Assembly: GCF_020911925.1 (NCBI RefSeq)
Contig: NZ_CP087134.1
Span: 2,418,001 to 2,482,000, forward strand
DNA length: 64,000 nt
Reading direction: 5' to 3'
Source: Flavobacterium cupriresistens
GTDB lineage: Bacteria > Bacteroidota > Bacteroidia > Flavobacteriales > Flavobacteriaceae
Shown: piece by piece, positions 49,871 to 58,925 of the stretch
Numbering within the stretch: the stretch's first letter is position 1
Layout: each line of letters starts with the position of its first letter
Notes under the pieces: model-generated
Seen by the model: the letters and a program-made list of their open reading frames with translations, nothing else
What the model was told of the DNA's origin: nothing
Database searches by the model: none
Translations under genes and position numbers: made by a program

Positions 49871-51935
49871 GGAAATAGTCTTAGTTTTTTGCTTTCTCCT
49901 TGGATTATCAATTCAAGCGCAAGATATGCAAGAGGGTTTTACCAATTTAGAAAAAGGAGAATTTGCTCAAGCCGAAATTTTTTTCAGCAAAATTTTAAAG
50001 ATATATCCAGATAATAAAACGGCAAAGCTATGTTACGGGAGAGCTGTCGGTTTAAATTCGAGTCCTGAAAAAGCCACAGTGATTTTTTCTGAACTACTGA
50101 AAACCTATCCAGATGATTTTGAAATCCAGCTTAATTATGCGGAATGCCTGTTATGGAATAAAAATTTTTCTGAGGCAAAACCGTATTACTTTGGTCTGAT
50201 AGCAAAGCATCCCGAAAGTTTTCCGGCTTTGTTAGGTTATGCAAATACTTTATCTAATTTAAAAGAATATAAGAAAGCTTTAGTTTATGTAAATAAAGCT
50301 TTGGCAGTTTCTGTTAAAAATCCAAACGCCTTGGTTTCTAAGAAATACATACGCATGGGATACTCTAATCAACTGGTACAACAACAAGATTATAATAGTG
50401 CACTTTCTTTATTAGATGAAAATTTTGAGGATTTTCCGAAAGACAAGGAAACATTAATGAATAAAGCTAATATTTATTTAATGACCAAAGATAAAAAAAA
50501 TGCAACCAAGGCATATCAAGAATTAGCAGTAACCAAAAAGGATAGTTTGTTTTCTTTGAACGGATTATCATTGGTTGCGCATATAGCCGAAAGAGATAGC
50601 GAAGCTTTATCCATAGCCGAAAAAGCATTAAAAAAGAGCGAACTTATTGAGGATGTAAAATTACAAAATGAAACAAAAGAGCGTTATGTTCAGGCATTAA
50701 TTTGGAATAAAAAATACAAAGAAGCAGCAGCAAAAATTAAGGAATACCAAATTAGCAATCCCAATGAAAATTGGGTATTAGCACTTTCTGCAACTTTAGG
50801 AATGTATCGCAGTGATTTTAAAGAAAGTATTGCTGACTACCAAAATATATTGGTGAACGATGCAAAATCATTCGATGGAAACTTAGGAATATCGAATGCT
50901 TATTTTGCGGATGGCGAGCCATTAAAAGCTTATGAAGCGGTAGATACTACCTTAAGAATATTTGAAAACCAAAAAGATGCTGTCGGATTTCTAAAAAAAT
51001 TAAATGAAAATTTCACACCAAGTGTAGAGGAGAAGTTCAGTTATTCATTTGATAATGGTAAGAATGAAGCCTACGCAACTAATACAGTTTTGAATTTTCC
51101 AATATCGACGAAATGGTCCTTTTTAGGGACTTATCAATACAGGAAGACCGAAAATACAATCACTAAAAATTCGGCAACATCGAATGATTTTAAGTTAGGC
51201 GCACAGTGGCAATTTCATTCCAAAATAAATTTTAATGTTTTAGTAGGTTCTAGTAATGCGCGATCTTTCGTTAGTAGTTATAGTCAATTGTTAGTAGATG
51301 CATTTTTCAAAATAAAGCCCTTAAAATTGCAGGATTTAGAAGTGGGTTACAAGCGAGATATTCAGAACTTCAATGCTGATCTGGTGAGTAGAGAGATAAC
51401 AGCTGATAATTTTTATTTCAATTATAATATTGGCACTAACTTCAAATTAGGATGGTTTACACAATATTTTTATAGCACACAAAGTGATAGTAACCAGCGA
51501 AACTTATTATTTACATCATTGTATTATAATTTTTTATCAAAACCAATTTTGAAAGCAGGCTTTAATTATCAATTCATTGCCTTTCAAAAGCAAGTACCAA
51601 CAATTTATTTTAGTCCAAGTAAATTTAATGCTTACGAGATTTTTATTGATTTTTTGAAAGATGAAAAATCGGCTGAAAACAATACGATCTTTTACACATT
51701 AAGTGCTGCAACAGGATTTCAATACATTGAAAATGATAGCAAGCAATCGACTTATCGTGTGCAAGCTAAATTTGGCTGTAAATTTTCAGATCGTTTTTTG
51801 GCTAATTTTTATGGTGTTAAAAGTAATATTGCGTCTGCTACAGCTGCTGGTTTTCAATATACAGAAGTAGGTTTCCGTCTTAGATGGATGTTAACATCTA
51901 AACCAATATTCCAAGTCAAGAAAAATGTGGAATAA
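49857..51935 (+). CDS. TPR-domain outer-membrane barrel protein, likely polysaccharide exporter
   Basis: The 692-residue protein has a signal peptide (IVLVFCFLLGLSIQAQ), a superhelix of TPR repeats (about residues 25-385; for example GFTNLEKGEFAQAEIFFSKI, ALLGYANTLSNLKEYKKALV) and a C-terminal beta-barrel (about 400-692) with alternating aromatic strands and a final GFRLRWML strand. This periplasmic-TPR plus outer-membrane-barrel layout is that of BcsC, PgaA and PelB polysaccharide exporters, and of YaiO-type barrels. It follows the glycosidase by 524 nt with its own regulatory region, the duplicated segment. It is the natural outer-membrane exit for the polymer made by this locus. Confidence 0.85.
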   Translation: MNIKKEIVLVFCFLLGLSIQAQDMQEGFTNLEKGEFAQAEIFFSKILKIYPDNKTAKLCYGRAVGLNSSPEKATVIFSELLKTYPDDFEIQLNYAECLLWNKNFSEAKPYYFGLIAKHPESFPALLGYANTLSNLKEYKKALVYVNKALAVSVKNPNALVSKKYIRMGYSNQLVQQQDYNSALSLLDENFEDFPKDKETLMNKANIYLMTKDKKNATKAYQELAVTKKDSLFSLNGLSLVAHIAERDSEALSIAEKALKKSELIEDVKLQNETKERYVQALIWNKKYKEAAAKIKEYQISNPNENWVLALSATLGMYRSDFKESIADYQNILVNDAKSFDGNLGISNAYFADGEPLKAYEAVDTTLRIFENQKDAVGFLKKLNENFTPSVEEKFSYSFDNGKNEAYATNTVLNFPISTKWSFLGTYQYRKTENTITKNSATSNDFKLGAQWQFHSKINFNVLVGSSNARSFVSSYSQLLVDAFFKIKPLKLQDLEVGYKRDIQNFNADLVSREITADNFYFNYNIGTNFKLGWFTQYFYSTQSDSNQRNLLFTSLYYNFLSKPILKAGFNYQFIAFQKQVPTIYFSPSKFNAYEIFIDFLKDEKSAENNTIFYTLSAATGFQYIENDSKQSTYRVQAKFGCKFSDRFLANFYGVKSNIASATAAGFQYTEVGFRLRWMLTSKPIFQVKKNVE

Positions 51936-51987
51936 CAATTTTTTCAATTTAGTAATATAAAAGAGGCATTGTCTTTTATAAAAATTG

Positions 51988-52186
51988 CTACAACAAATTC
52001 AGGCGTTTTATTAAATCAGTTCTATTGGCGCGATTTACAGCAATGACATCTTTAATAATTGACACGCTATTGTCTGGAGTGTAAGTAATTTTTTTGCGGT
52101 GATAATTAAAGAACTATGCGCTTTCAAAAACAGATTTTTAGATAATTTGTCTTCTGTCTTTTTAAGGGTGAAGTTGACGGTCACGT
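51988..52186 (-). pseudogene. Remnant of a LytTR response regulator
   Basis: Read on the minus strand it gives VNFTLKKTEDKLSKNLFLKA, then after one frameshift ITYTPDNSVSIIKD and VNRANRTDLIKRLNLL, colinear with the last ~65 residues of the intact regulator at 17306 (LKKIEEKLPKDLFLKV, RANRPVLMKRLNLL). The receiver and most of the protein are missing. It lies 53 nt after the TPR/barrel stop, convergent with it. Confidence 0.85.
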
Positions 52187-52349
52187 TTCATTTGGCAATA
52201 CTTTTTATCTATGGAATTTTAAAATTTGCAAAAATCAATACTAAAGTTTATTTGTATAGACCGTAGATAAGGTTTGTAATATGGTTGACTTTGTTTTGAC
52301 CAGAAAAGGCAGAGATTGGTCTCGAAGTCATACCTAAATTAAAGCAATT

Positions 52350-52550
52350 CGTAATAACAGCCTGTCCAGAGAAATAAAAGTTTGTAAAACGTTACTAATA
52401 CGAGGATTGGCGGTTAATGATTTATTAGTTCTTCCTTTAAATTCTTCTGTTGAGTTAGCAAGTAATGACTATATTGTGGTTTTCGCCCAGCGTTATATAG
52501 CAGAAACTACTGAAGCTATAATTATGCCTAATATGAATATTATTAGATAA
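52350..52550 (+). pseudogene. 3' fragment of an unidentified, possibly jelly-roll, protein
   Basis: A 66-codon open frame without a convincing start ends in VNDLLVLPLNSSVELASNDY, IVVFAQRYIAETTE and a stop. The alternation of hydrophobic strands and the D-Y-I-x-V-F-A-Q motif resemble the last strands of C1q/TNF-like jelly-roll proteins common in flavobacteria. Only the C-terminus is present, so I treat it as a fragment; the family assignment is weak. Confidence 0.3.
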
Positions 52551-52664
52551 TTAAATTTAAATGTTGGAATCATGAAACGTCTTTTCAAATTAAGCCTGAA
52601 AATCTTTAAATTGGCGAAAGTGGAATTGTTTAAGGATTTCTTTATGAAATATAAATATCAAAAA

Positions 52665-52693
52665 AAAGTCCTTTACAAAGAGTAAAGGACTTT
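52665..52693 (-). terminator. Strong hairpin, best as minus-strand terminator
   Basis: A perfect 12-bp stem (AAAGTCCTTTAC / GTAAAGGACTTT) with a 5-nt loop. The A-run on its left becomes a T-tract on the minus strand, so it would stop transcripts coming from the right; only three Ts follow on the plus strand. Confidence 0.65.
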
Positions 52694-53199
52694 CCGCTTA
52701 AATTCAAATCTTCCAAATTTAAATTTGTTTAGAGGACTAAACTGAAGTAAATATAGTTAAATTAATCTTTAGTTGTATATAAAATTGTAAAAAAAAGCTA
52801 CTTAAAATACTATTAGATATTTCTGATCATGCATAGTGATAATCTAAGTTTTTTAAGTCGGTCACTAATCTGACATTATTGGTTTTAGATTCAATTACCA
52901 TTTAAAGGAATGGAAGAGCCTGAAATTTTTAACGCGTTTTGTCAAAATATTTATCGCACATGACCAAAAATCCACATGCAAGCATAATTTTTTATGATAT
53001 GAGAGATTTTGTAGTTTTATTTTTGTTGTATTGATATGAGGACCTTTTCGGGATATTTTTTTATAAATAGAATTTAAGGGGTACCTATCACATTGTAAGG
53101 AAAGATATTTTTTTTTTAATTTAGTTGTCGGCTGCTCACAATGGAAATTTATAAAACTTGCAGCTATTGAAAACGCGATTTGTATTACGGGATTGTATT
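52694..53199. other. Gene-poor AT-rich stretch
   Basis: Nothing recognisable. A 157-codon minus-strand frame (52895-53368) crosses into the dispersed repeat and looks non-coding: irregular composition, no family pattern, and its right part is DNA repeated elsewhere without an open frame. Confidence 0.4.
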
Positions 53200-53591
53200 T
53201 AATATTGCTTTTATAAGTTCTTCCTGCTATGCATTCCACCAGAGCTCCAGTAAACTGGCGAAGCAATCTTTGAGGTCGAAACCCAGCTGTCAAGGATTTC
53301 ACTGCTATTGTGCAATGGCGTGCAGCGGGCCAAATTTTGTGTTTGGAGAAATGTAAATTTGAACCCAATTCTTGTATTTCTAATTTACAGGCGGTGCAAC
53401 AAATAAATAAGTGTTACCGCTTTATAGCATAAATGAATGAAAAACCTAAACACAAGGATATGACTTTCAACTTTGCTGGAGAATAACCTTTGTAGGCTCA
53501 TGAAAGAAAACACATTACATGTAGGCTCTTTAGACCACTAAATATAATAAAGGAAAGTCGCTAACTGTCTTCAATTGGCGCCATTTGGCTG
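53200..53591 (+). repeat. Dispersed repeat, copy A (partner at 56430-56800)
   Basis: Blocks such as AATTTGAAC-CAATT-TTGTATTT, CTAATTTACAG, GCTGGAGAATAACCTTT, GGCTCATGAA and CTTCAATTGGCG occur in the same order in both copies, with an overall similarity I would put at roughly three quarters. The copy ends exactly where the group II intron begins. No open frame is shared. Origin unknown; an old mobile-element end or target is possible. Confidence 0.6.
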
Positions 53592-53866
53592 GTGTGCCTA
53601 GCATGGGCGATAACCCTAGGGTGCAAGTCCCGAATACACCTTTACAAAGGGAAGTGTTAGATGAATGAAAGGGTGTCCATCGTTAGGTGGAATCTGAAGG
53701 TAGCAGTATGCAAAATCTCGGACTGACGGATAGAAACTATACAAGGCTAGAAATGTTCGATAAGGTTCCCTGCTAAACTGAAGTCTCAAACTGTGCGGAA
53801 ACATTATGGTAAATACAGCAGGCAGATGAGAGGAAAGTTATCGTTCTTACCTTGGGAGGTCTTATA
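53592..53866 (+). ncRNA. Truncated group II intron (5' ribozyme part)
   Basis: The segment starts with GTGTGCCTAGCATGGGCGA and has the group II intron hallmarks in order: GGGTGCAAGTCCCGAA, GAATCTGAAGGTAGCA, a GGACTGACGGATAGAAAC block, ACTATACAAGGCTAG, a GGTAAATACAGCAGGCAGA block and CTTACCTTGGGAGGTCT before domain IV. The intron-encoded reverse transcriptase and domains V and VI (the AGC catalytic hairpin) are absent, so the intron is dead. It is followed directly by a photolyase fragment. Confidence 0.8.
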
Positions 53867-53891
53867 GAAATAGGGAACAAATGAAATCTAT

Positions 53892-54400
53892 TTAAAAGAA
53901 TGGCAGGAAGGAAAAACCTTTGTTCCTATTGTTGATGCCTGCATACGATGATTAGTTAAAAAAGGGTATATCAATTTTAGAATGCGCGCGATGATAGTTT
54001 TCTTTTTTACCTTTAATTTGTGGCAGGAGGGCTGGTCTGAATTGCATTTTCTGGCAAGGTAGTTTTTAGATTACGAGCCTGAAATTCATTATCCTCAGAT
54101 GCAGATGCAGGCCGGAACAACAACAGGCAACACCATTAGAATTTATAATCCCATAAAAAGCTCACATCAGCACGACTCAGAAGGTATTTTTATAAAAAAT
54201 GGCTTCCTGAACTACTTGAAATTGCATCACAATTAATTCATGAACCATTCAAATTAAATCTTATTGAGTAGTAATTTTGCAAATGAGAAATGGGTAAACA
54301 TTATCCAGAGACTATAGTTTGACATAGAAGAAACCCGGAAATAGGCCAGTGATATTGTTTGGAGGTTTACAAATAAACAAGAAAATGCGAGAAGTTAAAA
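53892..54400 (+). pseudogene. Decayed FAD-binding photolyase/cryptochrome, C-terminal part
   Basis: The plus strand encodes, across interruptions, the FAD-domain motifs of the photolyase/cryptochrome family: [90 protein letters not shown] and, further on, GKHYPETIV and DIEETRK. Two in-frame stops (TGA after DACIR, TAG after HFLAR) and several frameshifts are visible, and the N-terminal two thirds are missing, replaced by the group II intron fragment. It is not functional. Confidence 0.85.
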
Positions 54401-54620
54401 AACAAAACCAACCCACTAAAATCAGCCTCGTCCGCTAGATACCATTTGCATGGAGAAAAAAACTGAAAAAAATATGGTACGAAGTGAAATATTGCAGTGA
54501 TAAATGCAGAATTAGCAAATAAATGATTTATACTAGCACTAGTTCTTTTACAAAGGTAATAATGGTTTATATATATTTAAGAAAGTCAAAAAGAGTGTTA
54601 ATCAATTTATAAATCTTTTA

Positions 54621-54884
54621 CTACTTTATTTTTATAAGTCCCTTAATAGTTATAATGCTTTCATCTGTGGCAAAATTTAGAATAATAAAACCTTCACTAT
54701 CGAGCATTATTAGTAAATCTAAAACTTTTGCCTGATTTGACCTTTGAATAAGTAAACTCTCTTGAAGCGATTGATCCAGACCAGTAATAAGCATACTATT
54801 TAAATCTTCAAAAGGGTAAGTTTTCTCAGGGTTTTGCGCTAGTATATTAAGAATCATCTCAGAAATAGTAAACTTGTTATACAT
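54621..54884 (-). CDS. Hypothetical small protein
   Basis: An 87-codon ORF with an ATG start (MYNKFTISEMILNILAQNPE) and a balanced, amphipathic sequence containing LDLLIMLDSEGFIILNF, which could be a winged-helix-like fold with a beta-hairpin. It stands alone in a gene-poor region, with no coupled neighbour. Codon use looks normal and there is no sign of decay, so it may be real. Family not recognised. Confidence 0.45.
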   Translation of the reverse strand: MYNKFTISEMILNILAQNPEKTYPFEDLNSMLITGLDQSLQESLLIQRSNQAKVLDLLIMLDSEGFIILNFATDESIITIKGLIKIK

Positions 54885-55046
54885 AAAATAGTTTTACTTA
54901 AAATTATGAAAAATAATTCTATTTTAAAAACTTAAAAGGGTTACCAAGAGTAGTGTAGAATTTAGAATATTAAACAAAATTACTTTCTGCCCCTGCAAAG
55001 ATTGTTTTCAAAACGAAAAAACGGGAAAAAAGAAAGCAAGATGCCA
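54885..55046. other. Short AT-rich leader before the structured element
   Basis: No feature supported beyond the leader of the minus-strand 87-codon ORF. Confidence 0.3.
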
Positions 55047-55133
55047 GTGCCTTAAGGATGCGTAAGTGCTATAAGTCCCGAAGGGTGGCAATAGGAACGC
55101 TGACATTATGCGCAGGGGGCATGCTTAAGTCAC
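55047..55133. other. Structured, locally G+C-richer element of unknown nature
   Basis: The ends pair as a 15-bp stem with two mismatches (GTGCCTTAAGGATGC at 55047-55061 with GCATGCTTAAGTCAC at 55119-55133). Inside are a CCC-GAA-GGG mini-hairpin and a GCGTAA/TTATGCGC pairing. It has no coding frame and differs from its AT-rich surroundings. It could be a structured RNA or a mobile-element or recombination site; I do not recognise a family. Confidence 0.35.
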
Positions 55134-56070
55134 TATCTTAGCTGCCCTTTTAGTCCGTTTGGAGTGAAAGCTTTAATTAAAATTTATTAGTATCTTTTAT
55201 AAGGAGTCTTAAATAATAGGAGAAAAACGGAAATGCAGAATCCCAAGCAAGATTCAATTATCTCGTTTATCCAAATAAATTCAGGAAAAAAGGAATGATA
55301 GAAATAGCTAAAAAGATGATAGAATTTCAATAGGTATTATTACTTTTCAGCACTTTATTTTGAAACTGACCACCGCCATAACTGAAAAATTCGCAGATCT
55401 AAAAAATTAGATATATTGTTTGTACTTGTAAGATTTATAGTTTAAAATGTCTAAATTTTCCAGCAAGACACCCTTAATATTAATGCTTCATTAAGCAATT
55501 ACAAGTTTTGTAAGGGTTTGTTTTTGTGGGGGTTATTAGAGAGCTAAAAGTACATTTAATGAATAAGCATATACAGTACAATTATAAAAATGGAGCAAAA
55601 CATTATACAATTAAAGAGTATTGCGAATTTGCTGCCTGATATTTTTTATACCATCTTATCAAAGATAATACAGATGTAGATGCAGAGAAGTAATATATTT
55701 ATAAAATGGCATTTCTAATTTCACTCCTAAAAGATTGGAAGCAGTTGATCAAACATGATATTGTTCAAAGCCTGCTGCAGTAAAAAAACAGATTAGTCTT
55801 TTTGAAGTAATATATGGACAGCAGCGATTAACTATGATCTATTTAATACTGCATTATCTTAATCGTTTCCCATCAGTTTTAGAGATTGTGAGAACTTTTG
55901 CTCTATGATATTTTTTACTATCACAGATCGCTTTTATTCCGGCTGTCCACTCTTCAGGTGAAGTTTCAGGTTGAATATGCTGAGAAAAAGCATAGAAAAA
56001 GTTGAAGGTTTGTTTTTAATCTGTCTTCTAAAAATGGCAGTGCCGGCTTTTTCCGCTTAATTCTCAGGCG
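55134..56070. other. Gene-poor stretch with possible gene debris
   Basis: Short coding-like pieces (for example around 55590-55690 and 55800-55950) are interrupted by stops in every frame. I cannot assign them and see no intact gene. Confidence 0.35.
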
Positions 56071-56289
56071 TTATTGGTCTATTTTATCTTTATGATACTG
56101 CATAAGCCATTTTTGCATTTTTTGCAGAAGCTGGATTTCATTTAAGTCTGATGAAGGGTTAGACAGCCCTGTTATGATTCTTTGTTCATTAAATTTTTTA
56201 TGCTCAAAGAGGCAGGTAAATTTAGGAAACTCATTGTGTAATACCAGCCATTTTTTTGGATAGGCATTTTTAATTTCAAACTTTTTCAT
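56071..56289 (-). CDS. Hypothetical small protein
   Basis: A 72-codon ORF with an ATG start encodes a basic, soluble sequence (MKKFEIKNAYPKKWLVLHNE; LLQKMQKWLMQYHKDKIDQ) with no membrane segment. Just upstream on the same strand, a short frame ending in KAMIKNEKV and a stop overlaps its start, suggesting it once followed another gene now truncated. Family not recognised. Confidence 0.45.
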   Translation of the reverse strand: MKKFEIKNAYPKKWLVLHNEFPKFTCLFEHKKFNEQRIITGLSNPSSDLNEIQLLQKMQKWLMQYHKDKIDQ

Positions 56290-56429
56290 TTTTTATCATT
56301 GCTTTAAGGACTGCATCCTCAGATACTTTTGCTGTCTTATATCTTTTTAGCGCTGCACTGTAAATTAGATCTCAAAAAATATTATTTTGATATTCTCCCA
56401 AGTCAATAAATGAAAACAGTAGATTTTGG

Positions 56430-56800
56430 TTTTAGGAGCTCTTCCCGCTATAAGTTCCAATCTATTTGCCGAACCCCGGCACATAGGATTTCACTTCTAT
56501 AGTGGCTGGAGCCGCTGAGAGGTCCCATTTTGTCTTTAAAGAAATATAAATTTGAACACAATTGTTGTATTTCTAATTTACAGCAGGTGCAGAAAATAAA
56601 TAGGTGTAACGGCTTTAGAGCAGCAATAAGTGAAAGACCTAAATACAGACCTGTGCCTTTTCAGCTTTGCTGGAGAATAACCTTTTTGGGCTCATGAACA
56701 AAACACAGCATAGGGGGCTCTTTGGAACAATAAAAACAGTGAAGGTTATATAATAAAGAAAAGGTGCCAGCTTTCTTCAATTGGCGTCTTTTGGCTGTGG
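56430..56800 (+). repeat. Dispersed repeat, copy B
   Basis: Copy of the 53200-53591 element, with the same ordered blocks ending in CTTCAATTGGCG and TTTTGGCT. After it, the sequence is only vaguely like the intron 5' end. It lies downstream of the hemH stop. Confidence 0.6.
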
Positions 56801-56859
56801 CGTCCTCTAGGGGATAAATTACAATATATTTTATGGAAGATTTAAAGACTATTTTAGTA

Positions 56860-57873
56860 TTATTCAGCCCAGTCATTAATCCAGCTGCTAACAGTCCGGC
56901 ACCACTTCTGGTCGTCATTTAAACAGGGAATAGCCAGGAAATTTTCTCCTCCATTTTTTTCAAAATCTTCTTTGGCGCGCATGGCGATTTCTTCGAGCGT
57001 TTCTAAACAATCCGAAACGAAAGCAGGTGTTACGACTGCCAGATTTTTAATTCCTTTTGCCGGCATCTTATCAATTTCAATATCGGTATAAGGCTCCAGC
57101 CATTTATCTCCAGCCAGTCGGGACTGGAACGTTAAGCTGTATTTATCTTCTGGAAGACCTAATAATTTTATTACTTGTTTTGTCGTTTCATAACATTGGT
57201 AGCGATAGCAGAAATCATGCGCCGGTGATGGTGTTCTGCAGCAGGAACCGTCAATTTTGCAATGGGATTTGGTTACATCTGTTTTGCGGATGTGACGTTC
57301 CGGGATTCCGTGATACGAGAATAACAAATGATCGTATTGAAATCCGGATAAATGTTTCTGAATTGAATCCGCCAGATTCCTTATATAATCCGGTTTATTG
57401 TAAAACGCAGGAACATCGGTAAAAGTCATTTGTGGAAATTTCTTCTTGCGAATTTCTTCTGCTTTAACCAAAATAGTTAACGTTGAAGCCATTGCATATT
57501 GTGGATACAGCGGAAAAAGCAGTACTTCCGTTACGCCTTTTTCGTGCAGTTCCTGCAGTCCTTTTTCAATAGTCATAGTTCCATAACGCATTGCAAGAGC
57601 AACAGGAACATTTACCAAAGGCTGTACTTTTTTCTGCATTCTTTCTGAAAGCACCACAAGGGGCGAACCTTCATCCCACCAGATTTTTGCATAAGCATGT
57701 GCCGATTCTTTGGGTCTTTTTCTTAAGATGATGCCTCGGACTAATAAAGCTCTTAGTAAATACGGAACATCGATCACATATTTATCCATTAAAAATTCAT
57801 CTAAATACGGCTTTACATCTTTTTGTGTCGGGCTTTCAGGAGATCCTAAATTTACTAATAATACACCTTTCAT
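56860..57873 (-). CDS. hemH: Ferrochelatase
   Basis: The 337-residue enzyme inserts iron into protoporphyrin (or, in the coproporphyrin branch, coproporphyrin) to make heme. Diagnostic motifs are GVLLVNLGSPESP at the start, FPLYPQYAMAST, the metal-site histidine in LLFSYHGIPERH, a cysteine-rich insertion (HCKIDGSCC and FCYRYQCYET, the kind that can hold a [2Fe-2S] cluster in some ferrochelatases), TFQSRLAGDKWLEPYT and VVTPAFVSDCLETLEE. Length is normal. It is followed by the gene graveyard and preceded by the AraC regulator, with its own promoter overlapping the regulator's 3' end. With hemA at the other end of this neighbourhood it marks a heme-synthesis locus. Confidence 0.97.
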   Translation of the reverse strand: MKGVLLVNLGSPESPTQKDVKPYLDEFLMDKYVIDVPYLLRALLVRGIILRKRPKESAHAYAKIWWDEGSPLVVLSERMQKKVQPLVNVPVALAMRYGTMTIEKGLQELHEKGVTEVLLFPLYPQYAMASTLTILVKAEEIRKKKFPQMTFTDVPAFYNKPDYIRNLADSIQKHLSGFQYDHLLFSYHGIPERHIRKTDVTKSHCKIDGSCCRTPSPAHDFCYRYQCYETTKQVIKLLGLPEDKYSLTFQSRLAGDKWLEPYTDIEIDKMPAKGIKNLAVVTPAFVSDCLETLEEIAMRAKEDFEKNGGENFLAIPCLNDDQKWCRTVSSWINDWAE

Positions 57874-57967
57874 TTTTTTTGCTTTTTACTTTAAGCTTCA
57901 GGCTTTAAGTATTTGTTGTTTAAATTTATGCTAAAAATAGTATTTTGCTGCCTTTTAGAAATAGGAT

Positions 57968-57998
57968 CAATATTATTTTTTATGCTGTAATTTACAAA
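57968..57998 (-). promoter_or_regulatory. Putative hemH promoter
   Basis: On the minus strand TTTG (57995-57998), 19-nt spacer and TAATATTG (57968-57975), one mismatch from TAnnTTTG. It overlaps the last codons of the AraC-family gene and would give a leader of roughly 85-90 nt. Confidence 0.5.
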
Positions 57999-58879
57999 AT
58001 CGATGCTGTTTTAAAATTGGTATTAATAGACATCAGATATTTTTTTGGAGTTGTGGCAAATTTTTTCTTGAATCCCGCAATGAAGTGGCTTCCGGTACTG
58101 TAACCTATTTTCAACCCAACTTCATTTACATTATAAGAACCGCTGTCAAGCAGTTTTCTCGCGCAGTCCATTTTGTAATCAAACAGAAAACCATAAACAG
58201 TATCACCGTATATTTGTTTGAAGCCCATTTTCAGTTTTTTCACATTAAGGCCAATTTCATCTGCCAATTCCTGTAAACCAGGCGGTTCATTCATATTTGC
58301 AATAATAATTTCTTTCGCTTTTCTGATTTTCAAAACATTGTCTTGATCAATTAAAAACGGACAGTGTTCGGCACCTGGACGCTCAGACCTGTTAAGATAC
58401 AAACTCAGCAGTTCGTATACTTTTCCTTTATAATAATAAAGGTTTTTTAGAGAAGGATGCAGGTTATAATGAAACAGCTGGCTCAGCACAATAGCCATAG
58501 AAGGACTGCTATTTCCTTCGATATGATACTGTTTTTCCTTATTACCAGGGATTAAAAAGGTAATATAATCTGCTTGAGCAGAAAACAGCGCGTGTAATTT
58601 GTTAATCGAAACAATAACACAAATCACCCAAGAATTTGGAGCAAGCTCTAAATGAAGTGATGTCTGCTTTTTAGGATTGTACAAAAGCAGGGATTTTTCC
58701 TCTTTCAATTCTAAAGCATAATTACACTTACTGAATAAAAATCTGCTATTACCTTTGAGTCCGAAGTGTAACTGAATCATAGCACTTCCAAGCTCACGGT
58801 GTGCAAAAAAAGGCTCTGAACTGTCATTCTGAAAGCGGATAAGGGTAAAGTCGTCTTCAATTTTTATTTCTTCCTCCAT
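57992..58879 (-). CDS. AraC-family transcriptional regulator
   Basis: Starting at the ATG at 58879 (MEEEIKIEDDF; an ATG at 58894 is also in frame) this is a ~295-residue regulator. The N-terminal ~180 residues form a ligand-sensing, beta-rich domain; the C-terminal ~100 residues carry two helix-turn-helix units of the AraC/XylS type (LQELADEIGLNVKKLKMGFK; VNEVGLKIGYSTGSHFIAGF, then KKFATTPKKYL). The layout resembles PchR-like regulators of iron or heme functions. It lies between hemH and the YceI/cytochrome genes in the same orientation and probably controls some of them; the ligand is unknown. Confidence 0.9.
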   Translation of the reverse strand: MEEEIKIEDDFTLIRFQNDSSEPFFAHRELGSAMIQLHFGLKGNSRFLFSKCNYALELKEEKSLLLYNPKKQTSLHLELAPNSWVICVIVSINKLHALFSAQADYITFLIPGNKEKQYHIEGNSSPSMAIVLSQLFHYNLHPSLKNLYYYKGKVYELLSLYLNRSERPGAEHCPFLIDQDNVLKIRKAKEIIIANMNEPPGLQELADEIGLNVKKLKMGFKQIYGDTVYGFLFDYKMDCARKLLDSGSYNVNEVGLKIGYSTGSHFIAGFKKKFATTPKKYLMSINTNFKTASIL

Positions 58880-58925
58880 TTTTGATATAATCAATAATTA
58901 ACTTTTCAAGATTATTTTTGGGTTG

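Noticed and set aside
52895..53368. 157-codon minus-strand open frame
   Set aside because: It overlaps the dispersed repeat, whose second copy has no matching frame, and shows no protein-like pattern.
53616..53804. 62-codon minus-strand frame in the intron
   Set aside because: It lies wholly within conserved group II intron RNA sequence on the opposite strand.
56661..56918. 85-codon minus-strand frame overlapping the hemH 3' end
   Set aside because: It is a shadow of hemH and of repeat copy B with no own start context.
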